Assembly (NCBI GenBank): GCA_044508835.1
Contig: JBIQHD010000004.1
Coordinates: 1 to 64,000, forward strand
Reading direction: 5' to 3'
Origin: JAKFDI01 sp044508835
GTDB lineage: Bacteria; Pseudomonadota; Gammaproteobacteria; Burkholderiales; Burkholderiaceae_C
Length of the DNA: 64,000 nucleotides
Shown here piece after piece: positions 43,533 to 51,590 of this stretch (positions are counted from its first letter, which is position 1; each line of letters starts with the position of its first letter). Position numbers and translations under genes: made by a program. The notes under the pieces were generated by a model. It did no database searches and was not told the DNA's origin. It worked only from the letters and a program-made list of their open reading frames with translations.

Positions 43533-44927
43533 TCAGCCGCGCGCCGCCAGCCGCGCCAGCAGCTTCGCGTGCACGCCGCCGAAGCCGCCGTTGCTCATGC
43601 ACAGCACGTGGTCGCCGGGCCGCGCGGCCGCGGCGACGGCGTCGACCAGCGCGTCGATGCCCTCGCACACCACGGCGCGCGCGCCCAGCGGCGCCAGCGC
43701 CTGCGCCGCATCCCAGTCGAGCCCGCCGGCATGGCAGAACGACAGCTCGGCCTCCTCCAGCGACCAGGGCAGCAGCGCCTTCATCGTGCCCTGCTTCATG
43801 GTGTTGGAGCGCGGCTCGAACACGGCCAGGATGCGCGGCGGCTCGGCGCCCGCGGCGGCGGCGTCCGCGTCGACGCGGCGGCGCAGGCCGTTGACGGTGG
43901 TGCGCATGGCGGTCGGGTGGTGCGCGAAGTCGTCGTACACCGTCACGCCGCCCGCGGTGCCGCGCACCTCGAGCCGGCGGCGCACGTTCTCGAAGGTGGC
44001 CAGCGCCGCGGCCGCCGCCTCGGGCCCGACGCCCACGTGCTCGGCCGCGGCGATGGTCGCCAGCGCGTTGAGCTGGTTGTGCTCGCCCAGCAGGCCCCAC
44101 TCGACGCGCGCGATCTTCAGCCCGCCGCGCAGCACGTCGAAGGCATGCGGCTCGCCGCGCGCGCGCAGCTCGCCCGCCGTCTCCCTGCGCGCGCCGAAGC
44201 GCACCACGGGCGTCCAGCAGCCCCGCTCGATCACGCGCTGCAGCGCCTCCTCGCGCGCATTCACCACCAGCCGGCCGGTCGAGGGCACGGTGCGCACCAG
44301 GTGGTGGAACTGGCGCTCGATGGCCGCCACGTCGTCGAAGATGTCGGCGTGGTCGAACTCCAGGTTGTTGAGCACGGCCGTGCGCGGGCGGTAGTGCACG
44401 AACTTGCTGCGCTTGTCGAAGAAGGCGGTGTCGTACTCGTCGGCCTCGATGACGAAGGGCGCGCCCGGCGCATCCGAGCCCGAGCGGGCCGAGACGCCGA
44501 AGTTCAGCGGCACGCCGCCGATCAGGAAGCCGGGATTCAGCCCCGCCTGCTCCAGCACCCAGGCAAGCATCGAGGCGGTGCTGGTCTTGCCGTGCGTGCC
44601 GGCCACCGCCAGCACGTGCCGGCCCTGCAGCACGTGTTCGGCCAGCCACTGCGGGCCGCTGGTGTAGGGCAGGCCGGCGTCGAGGATGGCCTCCATCAGC
44701 GGGTTGCCGCGCGACACCACGTTGCCGACGACGAAGAGGTGCGGCGCCAGCGCCAGCTGGTCGGCGCCGTAGCCTTCGATGAGTTCGATGCCGAGCGACT
44801 GCAGCTGGTCGCTCATCGGCGGGTACACGTTGGCGTCGCAGCCGGTGACCCGGTGGCCCGCTTCACGCGCCAGGGCGGCCAGGCCGCCCATGAAGGTGCC
44901 GCAGATGCCGAGGATGTGGATGTGCAT
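43533..44927 (-). CDS. mpl: murein peptide ligase Mpl
   Basis: 464-residue Mur-ligase-like enzyme that recycles the tripeptide L-Ala-gamma-D-Glu-meso-DAP onto UDP-MurNAc. Starts HIHILGICGTFMGGLAALA; ATP loop AGTHGKTSTASM near residue 109; VIEADEYDTAFFDKRSKF and YDDFAHHPTAM distinguish Mpl from MurC. The ATG follows a -10-like TAGAAT by seven bases with no ribosome site. Confidence 0.95.
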   Translation of the reverse strand: MHIHILGICGTFMGGLAALAREAGHRVTGCDANVYPPMSDQLQSLGIELIEGYGADQLALAPHLFVVGNVVSRGNPLMEAILDAGLPYTSGPQWLAEHVLQGRHVLAVAGTHGKTSTASMLAWVLEQAGLNPGFLIGGVPLNFGVSARSGSDAPGAPFVIEADEYDTAFFDKRSKFVHYRPRTAVLNNLEFDHADIFDDVAAIERQFHHLVRTVPSTGRLVVNAREEALQRVIERGCWTPVVRFGARRETAGELRARGEPHAFDVLRGGLKIARVEWGLLGEHNQLNALATIAAAEHVGVGPEAAAAALATFENVRRRLEVRGTAGGVTVYDDFAHHPTAMRTTVNGLRRRVDADAAAAGAEPPRILAVFEPRSNTMKQGTMKALLPWSLEEAELSFCHAGGLDWDAAQALAPLGARAVVCEGIDALVDAVAAAARPGDHVLCMSNGGFGGVHAKLLARLAARG

Positions 44928-44934
44928 CCGGCGG

Positions 44935-44940
44935 ATTCTA
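44935..44940 (-). promoter_or_regulatory. -10 box of mpl, start-codon-proximal
   Basis: On the minus strand TAGAAT ends seven bases before the mpl ATG, predicting a transcript that starts at the start codon. Confidence 0.45.
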
Positions 44941-45002
44941 GGGAGCCGGTCGTGACGCGGCGGCGACGCCGGCAGGTCCTTCGCGGCCCGCCGCGGCGGC
45001 GC

Positions 45003-46316
45003 TCAGCGCAGCGCTTCGCGCGCCGCGGCCACGGTGGCCGCGATGTCCGCCTCGGTGTGCGCGGCGCTCACGAAGCCGGCTTCGTAGAGCGCCGGCGCGA
45101 GGTACACGCCGCGCTCCAGCATGCCGTGGAAGAAGCGGTTGAAGCGGTCCTTGTCGCTGGCCATCACCGCGCCGTAGTTCTGCGGCAGCGCCTGGGCGAA
45201 GAAGAAGCCGAACATGCCGCCCTCGCAGTCGCCGGCCAGCGGCACGCCGGCGTCGCGGGCCGCGCCCTGCAGCCCGTCGACGAGGCTGCGCGTGCGCGCC
45301 GACAGGGCCTCGAAGAAGCCCGGCTTGCGGATCTCGCGCAGCGTGGCCAGGCCGCAGGCGGTGGCCACGGGGTTGCCCGAGAGCGTGCCCGCCTGGTAGA
45401 CCGGCCCGAGCGGCGCGAGCTGCTTCATCACCTCGCGCCGCGCGCCGAAGGCCGCCAGCGGCATGCCGCCGCCGATCACCTTGCCGAAGACGCTGATGTC
45501 GGGCGCGAAGCCGGGGATCTGCCGCGCGTACAGGCTTTGCGCGCCGCCGAGCGCGACGCGGAAGCCCGTCATCACCTCGTCGAGGACGAGCAGCGCGCCG
45601 TGCTTCGTGCAGAGCTCGCGCATCGCCGTCATGAAGGGCACGCTGGCGCGCACGAAGTTCATGTTGCCGGCGATGGGCTCGGCGATGACGCAGGCGATGC
45701 CGGCGCCGTGCCGCGCGAAGGCTTCCTCGAGCTGCGCGACGTTGTTGTACTCCAGCACCAGCGTGTGCTGCACCACCTCGGCCGGCACGCCGGCGCTGGT
45801 CGGGTGGCCGAAGGTGGCGAGGCCCGAGCCCGCCTTCACCAGCAGCGCGTCGGCATGGCCGTGGTAGCAGCCCTCGAACTTGACGATGGTGGAGCGGCCG
45901 GTCGCGCCGCGGGCCAGGCGCAGCGCGCTCATCGCGGCTTCGGTGCCGGAACTCACCAGCCGCACCTGGTCGATGCCCGGCACGAGCGACAGGATCTCCT
46001 CGGCGAGCTCGATCTCCCGCTCGGTCGGCGCGCCGAACGACAGGCCCTCGAGCGCGGCCTGGTGCACCGCCTCCAGCACCGCCGGATGCCCGTGGCCGAG
46101 GATCATCGGCCCCCAGGAGCCGATGTAGTCGATGTAGCGCCGGCCTTCGGCATCGGTGAGGTGGGCGCCGCTGGCGCTGGCGATGAAGCGCGGCGTGCCG
46201 CCCACGGCGCGGAAGGCGCGCACCGGCGAATTCACGCCGCCGGGGATGACGCGCTGGGCGCGCTCGAACAGGGCGGCGTTGCCGCCGGACGGGCTGGGCA
46301 TCGTGTCAGTGGACAT
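45003..46316 (-). CDS. hemL: glutamate-1-semialdehyde 2,1-aminomutase
   Basis: 437-residue PLP enzyme making 5-aminolevulinate in the C5 haem pathway. N-terminal FERAQRVIPGGVNSPVRAF, phosphate-binding SSGTEAAMSALRLAR, FEGCYHGHAD, LDEVMTGFR and the PLP lysine in SVFGKVIGGGMP are all present. The start codons overlap the end of the thiD-like gene by 11 bases. Confidence 0.96.
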   Translation of the reverse strand: MSTDTMPSPSGGNAALFERAQRVIPGGVNSPVRAFRAVGGTPRFIASASGAHLTDAEGRRYIDYIGSWGPMILGHGHPAVLEAVHQAALEGLSFGAPTEREIELAEEILSLVPGIDQVRLVSSGTEAAMSALRLARGATGRSTIVKFEGCYHGHADALLVKAGSGLATFGHPTSAGVPAEVVQHTLVLEYNNVAQLEEAFARHGAGIACVIAEPIAGNMNFVRASVPFMTAMRELCTKHGALLVLDEVMTGFRVALGGAQSLYARQIPGFAPDISVFGKVIGGGMPLAAFGARREVMKQLAPLGPVYQAGTLSGNPVATACGLATLREIRKPGFFEALSARTRSLVDGLQGAARDAGVPLAGDCEGGMFGFFFAQALPQNYGAVMASDKDRFNRFFHGMLERGVYLAPALYEAGFVSAAHTEADIAATVAAAREALR

Positions 46317-47250
46317 GGCGCGTGCTGCGGATCTCGCCGTCGGCCGCCGCGCTCTCGGCCGCGGCCTCGGCGCCTTCCTCCTCGTCCTCGGGCGGCAGCG
46401 CCCAGAAGAAGCGGTCGGGAATGACGTTGCCCATGCCGGGGCGGAAGCCCGCGTCGAGCGCCTGGTCGAGGAAGGCGAGCGATTCGCCCACCGCCATGTG
46501 CAGCTCGCTGCCGGCGGCCAGCAGCGCGGCCAGCGCCGCGGCCAGCGTGTCGCCCGCGCCGACGAAGCTCACGTCGAAGCGCTCGAACTTCTCGCCGGTG
46601 ATGGCGCCCTGCGGCGAGGCCAGCACGTTGTCGACGAACTGGTCGGCCACCGGCACGCTGGTCACGAGCACGAAGCGCGTGCCGTGCTCGCCGGCGGCCA
46701 CCGCCAGCTCGCGCGGCGAGGCGGGGCGCTCGCTGTCCCACTCGGGCAGCAGGAAGTCGGTGAGCGTCTGGTGGCTGCCGACCAGCACCTCGGCCTGCGG
46801 CAGCACCAGCTCGCGGAAGGCGTCGGCATAGGCCTGCTGGTCGTCCTCCTCGAGCCACGAGAGGTTGGGCATGTAGGCGACGAGCGGCACGTCGGGGTAG
46901 TCGGACAGGATTTCCGCGACGGCGCTCACGCCTTCGGCGGAACCGAGAAATCCGACCTTCCAGGCGGTGATCGTCACGTCTTCCAATACGCTGCGCGCCT
47001 GCTCCACGATCACGTCGGCATCGATCGGGTGCTGGTCGAAGATCTCGGCGGTGTCGCGCATGACGATGGTGGTGACGACCGGCAGGGCGTGCGCGCCCAT
47101 CGCGGCCACGGTGGCCACGTCGGCGGCCGTGCCGCCCGCGCCGCTCGGGTCGCTGGCGTTGAAGCTCATCACGCACGCCGGCGGCACGGACTCCTGCAGG
47201 GCCTCGTCGTCGGTCGCGGAAGGGTCGTTGGAGGGGGTGTCGGTGGTCAT
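46306..47250 (-). CDS. thiD: ThiD-like phosphomethylpyrimidine kinase family protein (divergent)
   Basis: 314-residue ribokinase-fold protein in the position of thiD before hemL. The ThiD loop GSDPSGGAGIQADLKT appears here as ASDPSGAGGTAADVAT, and VGFLGSAEGVSAVAEIL is as expected. Near the anion hole the sequence is SFVGAGDTLAAAL: the GTGC cysteine typical of HMP-P kinases is replaced by the GAGD of sugar/pyridoxal kinases. TAQNT and DPVM motifs are also missing. Acidic, Ala/Glu-rich tail. It may be a kinase for another substrate; the ThiD name is by family only. Confidence 0.75.
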   Translation of the reverse strand: MTTDTPSNDPSATDDEALQESVPPACVMSFNASDPSGAGGTAADVATVAAMGAHALPVVTTIVMRDTAEIFDQHPIDADVIVEQARSVLEDVTITAWKVGFLGSAEGVSAVAEILSDYPDVPLVAYMPNLSWLEEDDQQAYADAFRELVLPQAEVLVGSHQTLTDFLLPEWDSERPASPRELAVAAGEHGTRFVLVTSVPVADQFVDNVLASPQGAITGEKFERFDVSFVGAGDTLAAALAALLAAGSELHMAVGESLAFLDQALDAGFRPGMGNVIPDRFFWALPPEDEEEGAEAAAESAAADGEIRSTRHVH

Positions 47251-47384
47251 GGGGCAAGCCTCTCGCGAAGCTCGAAAAAGAGGTTCAATCCCGTGCGCAA
47301 CGATTCGCTCAAGACTTCACGAAAACCGTGAGCAATGTTGCGTAGGTCCCTACAGACCCTTGGTTTTCTTCAGTTTCAGGTGTC

Positions 47385-47390
47385 TACAAT
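47385..47390 (+). promoter_or_regulatory. -10 box of the rubredoxin gene
   Basis: TACAAT, followed after 10 bases by its inverted match ATTGTA (47400-47405), so the start region is a small palindrome. It lies in the 173-base gap between the divergent thiD-like and rubredoxin genes; this part is AT-richer than average. Confidence 0.45.
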
Positions 47391-47423
47391 TCGCCCACCA
47401 TTGTAGTGACCCCTGACTTTCAA

Positions 47424-47597
47424 GTGACTGATTCGAAGACCTGGATGTGCCTCATCTGCGGATGGATTTACGACGAGGCAGCAGGCGATCCCGAGCATGG
47501 CATCGCACCGGGCACGAAGTGGGAAGCGGTGCCGATGAACTGGACCTGTCCGGAGTGCGGCGCCCGCAAGGAAGACTTCGAGATGGTGCAGGTCTGA
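47424..47597 (+). CDS. rubA: rubredoxin
   Basis: 57-residue electron carrier with one Fe(Cys)4 centre: CLICGWIY and CPECGARK provide the four cysteines; WTCPECGARKEDFEMV is the classic C-terminal half. GTG at 47424 (MTDSKTWMC) is the likely start; GTG 47406 gives six more residues. Neither has a good ribosome site. The pilG gene starts 58 bases later. Confidence 0.92.
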   Translation: MTDSKTWMCLICGWIYDEAAGDPEHGIAPGTKWEAVPMNWTCPECGARKEDFEMVQV

Positions 47598-47655
47598 TCG
47601 GCGAGTCCCGATTCGCGCTGCGCCGAAACAGCAACGTCGTTGAGGAGACAGCTCG

Positions 47656-48054
47656 GTGAGCAACGAAGGCCCGGAAGCCGCCCCTGGCGTCAAGGTGCTG
47701 GTCATCGATGACAGCAACACCATCCGCCGCAGCGCGGAGATCTTCCTCAAGCAGGGCGGCTACGAGGTGCTGCTGGCCGAAGACGGCTTCGATGCGCTGT
47801 CCAAGGTCAACGACCACCGGCCCGATCTCATCTTCTGCGACATCCTGATGCCGCGCCTGGACGGCTACCAGACCTGCGCCATCATCAAGCGCAACGCGAA
47901 CTTCGCCGGGGTGCCGGTGATCATGCTGTCGTCCAAGGACGGCCTGTTCGACAAGGCGCGCGGCCGCATGGTCGGCTCGCAGGACTACCTCACCAAACCC
48001 TTCACCAAAGACCAGCTGCTGCAGGCGGTGGAGCAGCACCACCGCGCGGCCTGA
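47656..48054 (+). CDS. pilG: twitching-motility response regulator PilG
   Basis: 132-residue single-domain receiver. Acidic pocket VIDDSNT, phospho-acceptor Asp in FCDILMPRLDGYQ, Thr/Ser switch in VIMLSSKDGLFDKARGRMVGSQDYLTKPF. The stretch KARGRMVGSQDYLTKPF is typical of PilG. GTG start after GAGGAG. First of the pilus chemosensory genes. Confidence 0.93.
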   Translation: MSNEGPEAAPGVKVLVIDDSNTIRRSAEIFLKQGGYEVLLAEDGFDALSKVNDHRPDLIFCDILMPRLDGYQTCAIIKRNANFAGVPVIMLSSKDGLFDKARGRMVGSQDYLTKPFTKDQLLQAVEQHHRAA

Positions 48055-48140
48055 GGCCGCCGGCGCAGCGCGAACGAGATTTTCCGCGGGTCCGGCAACG
48101 CAGCGACGGGGCGCCGGGCCCGGAGACTGAGGACACGAAC

Positions 48141-48506
48141 ATGGCGATCAAGAACATCCTGCTGGTCGACGACTCCAAGACCGAACTGCATTTCATGTCG
48201 GAGCTGCTGACCAAGCGCGGCTACAGCGTGCGCACCGCCGAGAACGGCGAGGACGCGATGCGCCGGCTCGAGGAGGGCAAGCCCGACCTGATCCTGATGG
48301 ACGTGGTGATGCCCGGCCAGAACGGCTTCCAGCTCACCCGCGCCATCACCCGCGATCCGCGCTTCGCCGACGTGCCGGTGATCATGTGCACCAGCAAGAA
48401 TCAGGAGACCGACAAGGTCTGGGGCATGCGCCAGGGCGCGCGCGACTACATCGTCAAGCCGGTCGACGCCGACGAGCTGGTGTCCAAGATCCGCGCCTTC
48501 GACTGA
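48141..48506 (+). CDS. pilH: twitching-motility response regulator PilH
   Basis: 121-residue CheY-like receiver: LLVDDSKTELHFMSELL, phospho-Asp in LILMDVVMPGQNGFQ, switch region VIMCTSKNQETDKVWGMRQGARDYIVKPV. The WGMRQGA segment is typical of PilH. In Pseudomonas PilG and PilH set pilus extension and retraction; the same is inferred here. 86 bases after pilG. Confidence 0.92.
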   Translation: MAIKNILLVDDSKTELHFMSELLTKRGYSVRTAENGEDAMRRLEEGKPDLILMDVVMPGQNGFQLTRAITRDPRFADVPVIMCTSKNQETDKVWGMRQGARDYIVKPVDADELVSKIRAFD

Positions 48507-48548
48507 AGCAGGCCCTTCCTCACCGGCTGAACCGCTCCAGGACACCCG

Positions 48549-49076
48549 ATGGCCAACAAGGAAGCACTGCGTGATCTGCAAAGCCGGCTCGCGGAGCGGC
48601 TGCTGGCGGCGCGGACGCAGGATCTGGGCAAGTCGTGGCTGGCCGTCGAGTGCAGCGGCCACGGCTTCCTGCTGCCGCTGAAGGAGGCGGGCGAGATCTT
48701 CACCCTGGCGCCCATCGTGCCCGTGCCGCATTCGCAGGCCTGGTTCCTCGGCGTCGCCAACCTGCGCGGCCACCTGCACGGCGTGGTCGACCTCGCCGGC
48801 TTCGTGGGCCTGGCGTCGGGCGAGCCGCTGCGCGACCAGTCGCACCTGGTCGTCTTCAATCCCTCGCTGGACATCAACTGCGCGCTGCTCGTCGACCGCC
48901 TGGCGGGGCTGCGCACCGAGCAGCAGCTCGAGCCGCACGCTGCCCAGGACGGCGCGGCGCCGCCGTTCGTCGGCCCGCGCTATCGCGACGCGGGCGACGC
49001 GAGCGGACGGGTCTGGCAGGAGCTGCGGCTGGCCGCGCTGGCCAACGACGAGACGTTCCTGCGCGTCGTGCGCTGA
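48549..49076 (+). CDS. pilI: CheW-like adaptor PilI
   Basis: 175-residue CheW-domain scaffold linking PilJ to the ChpA kinase. CheW pattern: LPLKEAGEIFTLAPIVPVPHSQAWFLGVANLRGHLHGVVDL, then VFNPSLDINCALLVDRLAGLR. An N-terminal helix (NKEALRDLQSRLAERLLAA) precedes the domain. 42 bases after pilH. Confidence 0.9.
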   Translation: MANKEALRDLQSRLAERLLAARTQDLGKSWLAVECSGHGFLLPLKEAGEIFTLAPIVPVPHSQAWFLGVANLRGHLHGVVDLAGFVGLASGEPLRDQSHLVVFNPSLDINCALLVDRLAGLRTEQQLEPHAAQDGAAPPFVGPRYRDAGDASGRVWQELRLAALANDETFLRVVR

Positions 49077-49173
49077 CCGCGCGTGACGATTGCCGCGGAA
49101 ACGGGCCATGGGTGACATGAAGAGCCGGCTCTCCCCGGCCGATTTACTCGGATAGCGACCGAACGAGGACCAT

Positions 49174-51492
49174 ATGAGCTTCCTGAACAAGATGAAGGGC
49201 TGGGGCCAGGACCGCAGCAATGCGCAGGACGACCCATCGCAGGACAACCCGTTCGATGACGGCGTGCAACCCGACGGCACGCTGACGCTGCCGAACGCCG
49301 GGGCGGTCTCGTTCGACGCGCCCGCCGCGCCGGCGGCCCCGGCCGACTCGATCATCACCGAGGCCGCGCCCTCGGAAATGGCCGATTTCGCCGAGACGCG
49401 GCTGCCCGGCTCCGAATCGGCGTCGCTCGCCGACGGCACCGGCCTGCCGCTCATCGGCAGCCTGCCGGTCGGCCAGCAGTACCGGGTGCTCGGCGCCCTG
49501 GTGGTGGTGGGTTTCGTCGGCCTCGTGGCCATGACCGGCTTCTCGCTGAACGCCGCCTCCAAGGGCGCCGCCCAGGTGGGCGCCAGCGGCCAGGCGCTGA
49601 TGCAGTCGCAGCGGCTCGCGAAGTCGGTCTCGCAGGCGCTGATCGGCAGCCCGCAGGCCTTCCCCGAGGTGACCGAGAGCGCCGACGTCCTGGCCAAGAA
49701 CGTCCGCGGCCTGCAGGCGGGCAATGCCGACCTCGACGCCGCCGCGGCGCCGGTGCAGGCCTCGCTCGAGCCGCTGATGCCGCTCATCGACCGCGCCGAG
49801 AAGAACGCCAAGACGGTGCTCTCGCAGGAGAAGATCCTGACGCAGGTGGGGCAGGCGCTGCGCGCCATCAACCGCCAGTCGTCCGACCTGCTCGAGACGG
49901 CCGAGACGATCTCGTCGCTCAAGCTGCAGCAGGAGGCGTCGCCGGCCGAGCTGTCGGCCGTGGGCCAGCTCGTGATGCTGACGCAGCGCATCGGCAAGTC
50001 GGCCAACGAGTTCCTGACGATGGACGGCGTGAGCCCGGAGGCGGTGTTCCTGCTCGGCAAGGACCTGAACTCCTTCCGCGAGATCTCCGACGGCGTGCTC
50101 AACGGCAACCCCGACCTGCGCCTGCCGGGCACCAAGGATCCGCAGACCAAGGAACACCTGCAGATCCTGCAGAAGCAGTACGAGGAAACGCGCGCGCAGG
50201 CGGGCGCGATCCTCGGCAACCTGCAGGGCCTGGTGTCGGCGCGCGAGGCGCAGGTCGCCATCATCAACGACAGCGAAACGCTGCGTAAGGGCCTGGAAGA
50301 GGTGCAGTCGCGCCTGGGCGAGACCACCGGCTTCAGCGGGGCGAGCGCGGCGCTGCTGCTGCTGTCCACGCTGCTGATGATCCTCGGCGGCCTCGGCTTC
50401 CTGCGCCTGTACACCCGGTCGCAGGCCCAGCGCGCGGCGCTGGCCGAAACGCAGAAGCTCGACGCCGAGCGCGAGCAGCAGGAAGCCAAGCGCGTGAACG
50501 ACGCCAACCAGGCGGCCATTCTGCGATTGATGAACGAACTGCAGACGGTGGCCGAGGGCGACCTGACGCAGCAGGCCACGGTGACGGAAGACATCACGGG
50601 CGCCATCGCCGACTCGGTGAACTACACGGTGGAAGAGCTGCGCACGCTGGTGTCGCAGGTGCAGGGCACGGTGGGCCGGGTGACCGAGACCACGGCGCAG
50701 GTGGAAGCCACCTCGACCGAGCTGCTGGCCGCCTCGACCGAGCAGCTGCGCGAGATCCGCGACACCGGCGAGTCGGTGCTGCAGATGGCCGGCCGAATCA
50801 ACGACGTGTCCGAGCAGGCCCAGGAAACCGCCCAGGTGGCGCGCCAGTCGCTGGACGCCGCCGAGACCGGCCTGCGCGCGGTGCAGAACACCATCGGCGG
50901 CATGAACTCCATCCGCGACCAGATCCAGGAGACCTCCAAGCGGATCAAGCGGCTGGGCGAGTCGTCGCAGGAGATCGGCGAAATCACCGAGCTGATTTCC
51001 GACATTACCGAGCAGACGAACGTGCTGGCCCTGAACGCTGCCATCCAGGCCGCGTCGGCCGGCGAAGCGGGCCGGGGCTTCTCGGTGGTGGCGCAGGAAG
51101 TGCAGCGGCTGGCCGAACGCTCCGGCGACGCCACGCGGCAGATCGCGGCGCTGGTCAAGACCATCCAGACCGACACGCAGGACGCGGTGGGCGCCATGGA
51201 GCGCTCCACGCAGAACGTGGTGGAAGGCACCCGGCTGACCGACGCGGCCGGCACGGCCCTCGGCGACATCGACCGCGTGTCGCGCCAGCTGGCCGACCTG
51301 ATCGCGCAGATTTCCAACCAGGCCTTGAGCGAAGCCGAATCCGCCAACGTCGTGGCGGCCAACATCCAGCACATCTTCGCCGTGACCGAGCAGACCGGCG
51401 AGGGCACGCGTTCCACCGCGCAGATGGTGCGCGAACTGTCGAAGACCGCTGAGGAGCTGAAGCAGTCGGTGGCGCGATTCAAGATCGAGTGA
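49174..51492 (+). CDS. pilJ: methyl-accepting chemotaxis protein PilJ
   Basis: 772-residue chemoreceptor of the type IV pilus system. A long Ala/Pro/Asp-rich cytoplasmic N-terminus (about 95 residues) precedes TM1 (RVLGALVVVGFVGLVAMTGF). A periplasmic PilJ-type sensor region (about 125-385) and TM2 (ALLLLSTLLMILGGLGFL, about 392-409) follow. A HAMP-like segment leads to a signalling domain with the hairpin tip ITEQTNVLALNAAIQAASAG. No C-terminal pentapeptide for CheR is present. GAGGA precedes the ATG. Confidence 0.93.
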   Translation: MSFLNKMKGWGQDRSNAQDDPSQDNPFDDGVQPDGTLTLPNAGAVSFDAPAAPAAPADSIITEAAPSEMADFAETRLPGSESASLADGTGLPLIGSLPVGQQYRVLGALVVVGFVGLVAMTGFSLNAASKGAAQVGASGQALMQSQRLAKSVSQALIGSPQAFPEVTESADVLAKNVRGLQAGNADLDAAAAPVQASLEPLMPLIDRAEKNAKTVLSQEKILTQVGQALRAINRQSSDLLETAETISSLKLQQEASPAELSAVGQLVMLTQRIGKSANEFLTMDGVSPEAVFLLGKDLNSFREISDGVLNGNPDLRLPGTKDPQTKEHLQILQKQYEETRAQAGAILGNLQGLVSAREAQVAIINDSETLRKGLEEVQSRLGETTGFSGASAALLLLSTLLMILGGLGFLRLYTRSQAQRAALAETQKLDAEREQQEAKRVNDANQAAILRLMNELQTVAEGDLTQQATVTEDITGAIADSVNYTVEELRTLVSQVQGTVGRVTETTAQVEATSTELLAASTEQLREIRDTGESVLQMAGRINDVSEQAQETAQVARQSLDAAETGLRAVQNTIGGMNSIRDQIQETSKRIKRLGESSQEIGEITELISDITEQTNVLALNAAIQAASAGEAGRGFSVVAQEVQRLAERSGDATRQIAALVKTIQTDTQDAVGAMERSTQNVVEGTRLTDAAGTALGDIDRVSRQLADLIAQISNQALSEAESANVVAANIQHIFAVTEQTGEGTRSTAQMVRELSKTAEELKQSVARFKIE

Positions 51493-51590
51493 CCGGCTTG
51501 ATCCGTCGACGCGTCTTCGCCGCAAGCGCCGGGGGTTGATGCCGCAGTCCGGCATCGACCCCGAAATTGTTCAAGGACCGAAAGCCACCG

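Noticed and set aside
47251..47405. TPP riboswitch upstream of the thiD-like gene
   Set aside because: No THI-box segments (such as CUGAGA or ACCUGAUC-like blocks) are visible on the minus strand in this gap.
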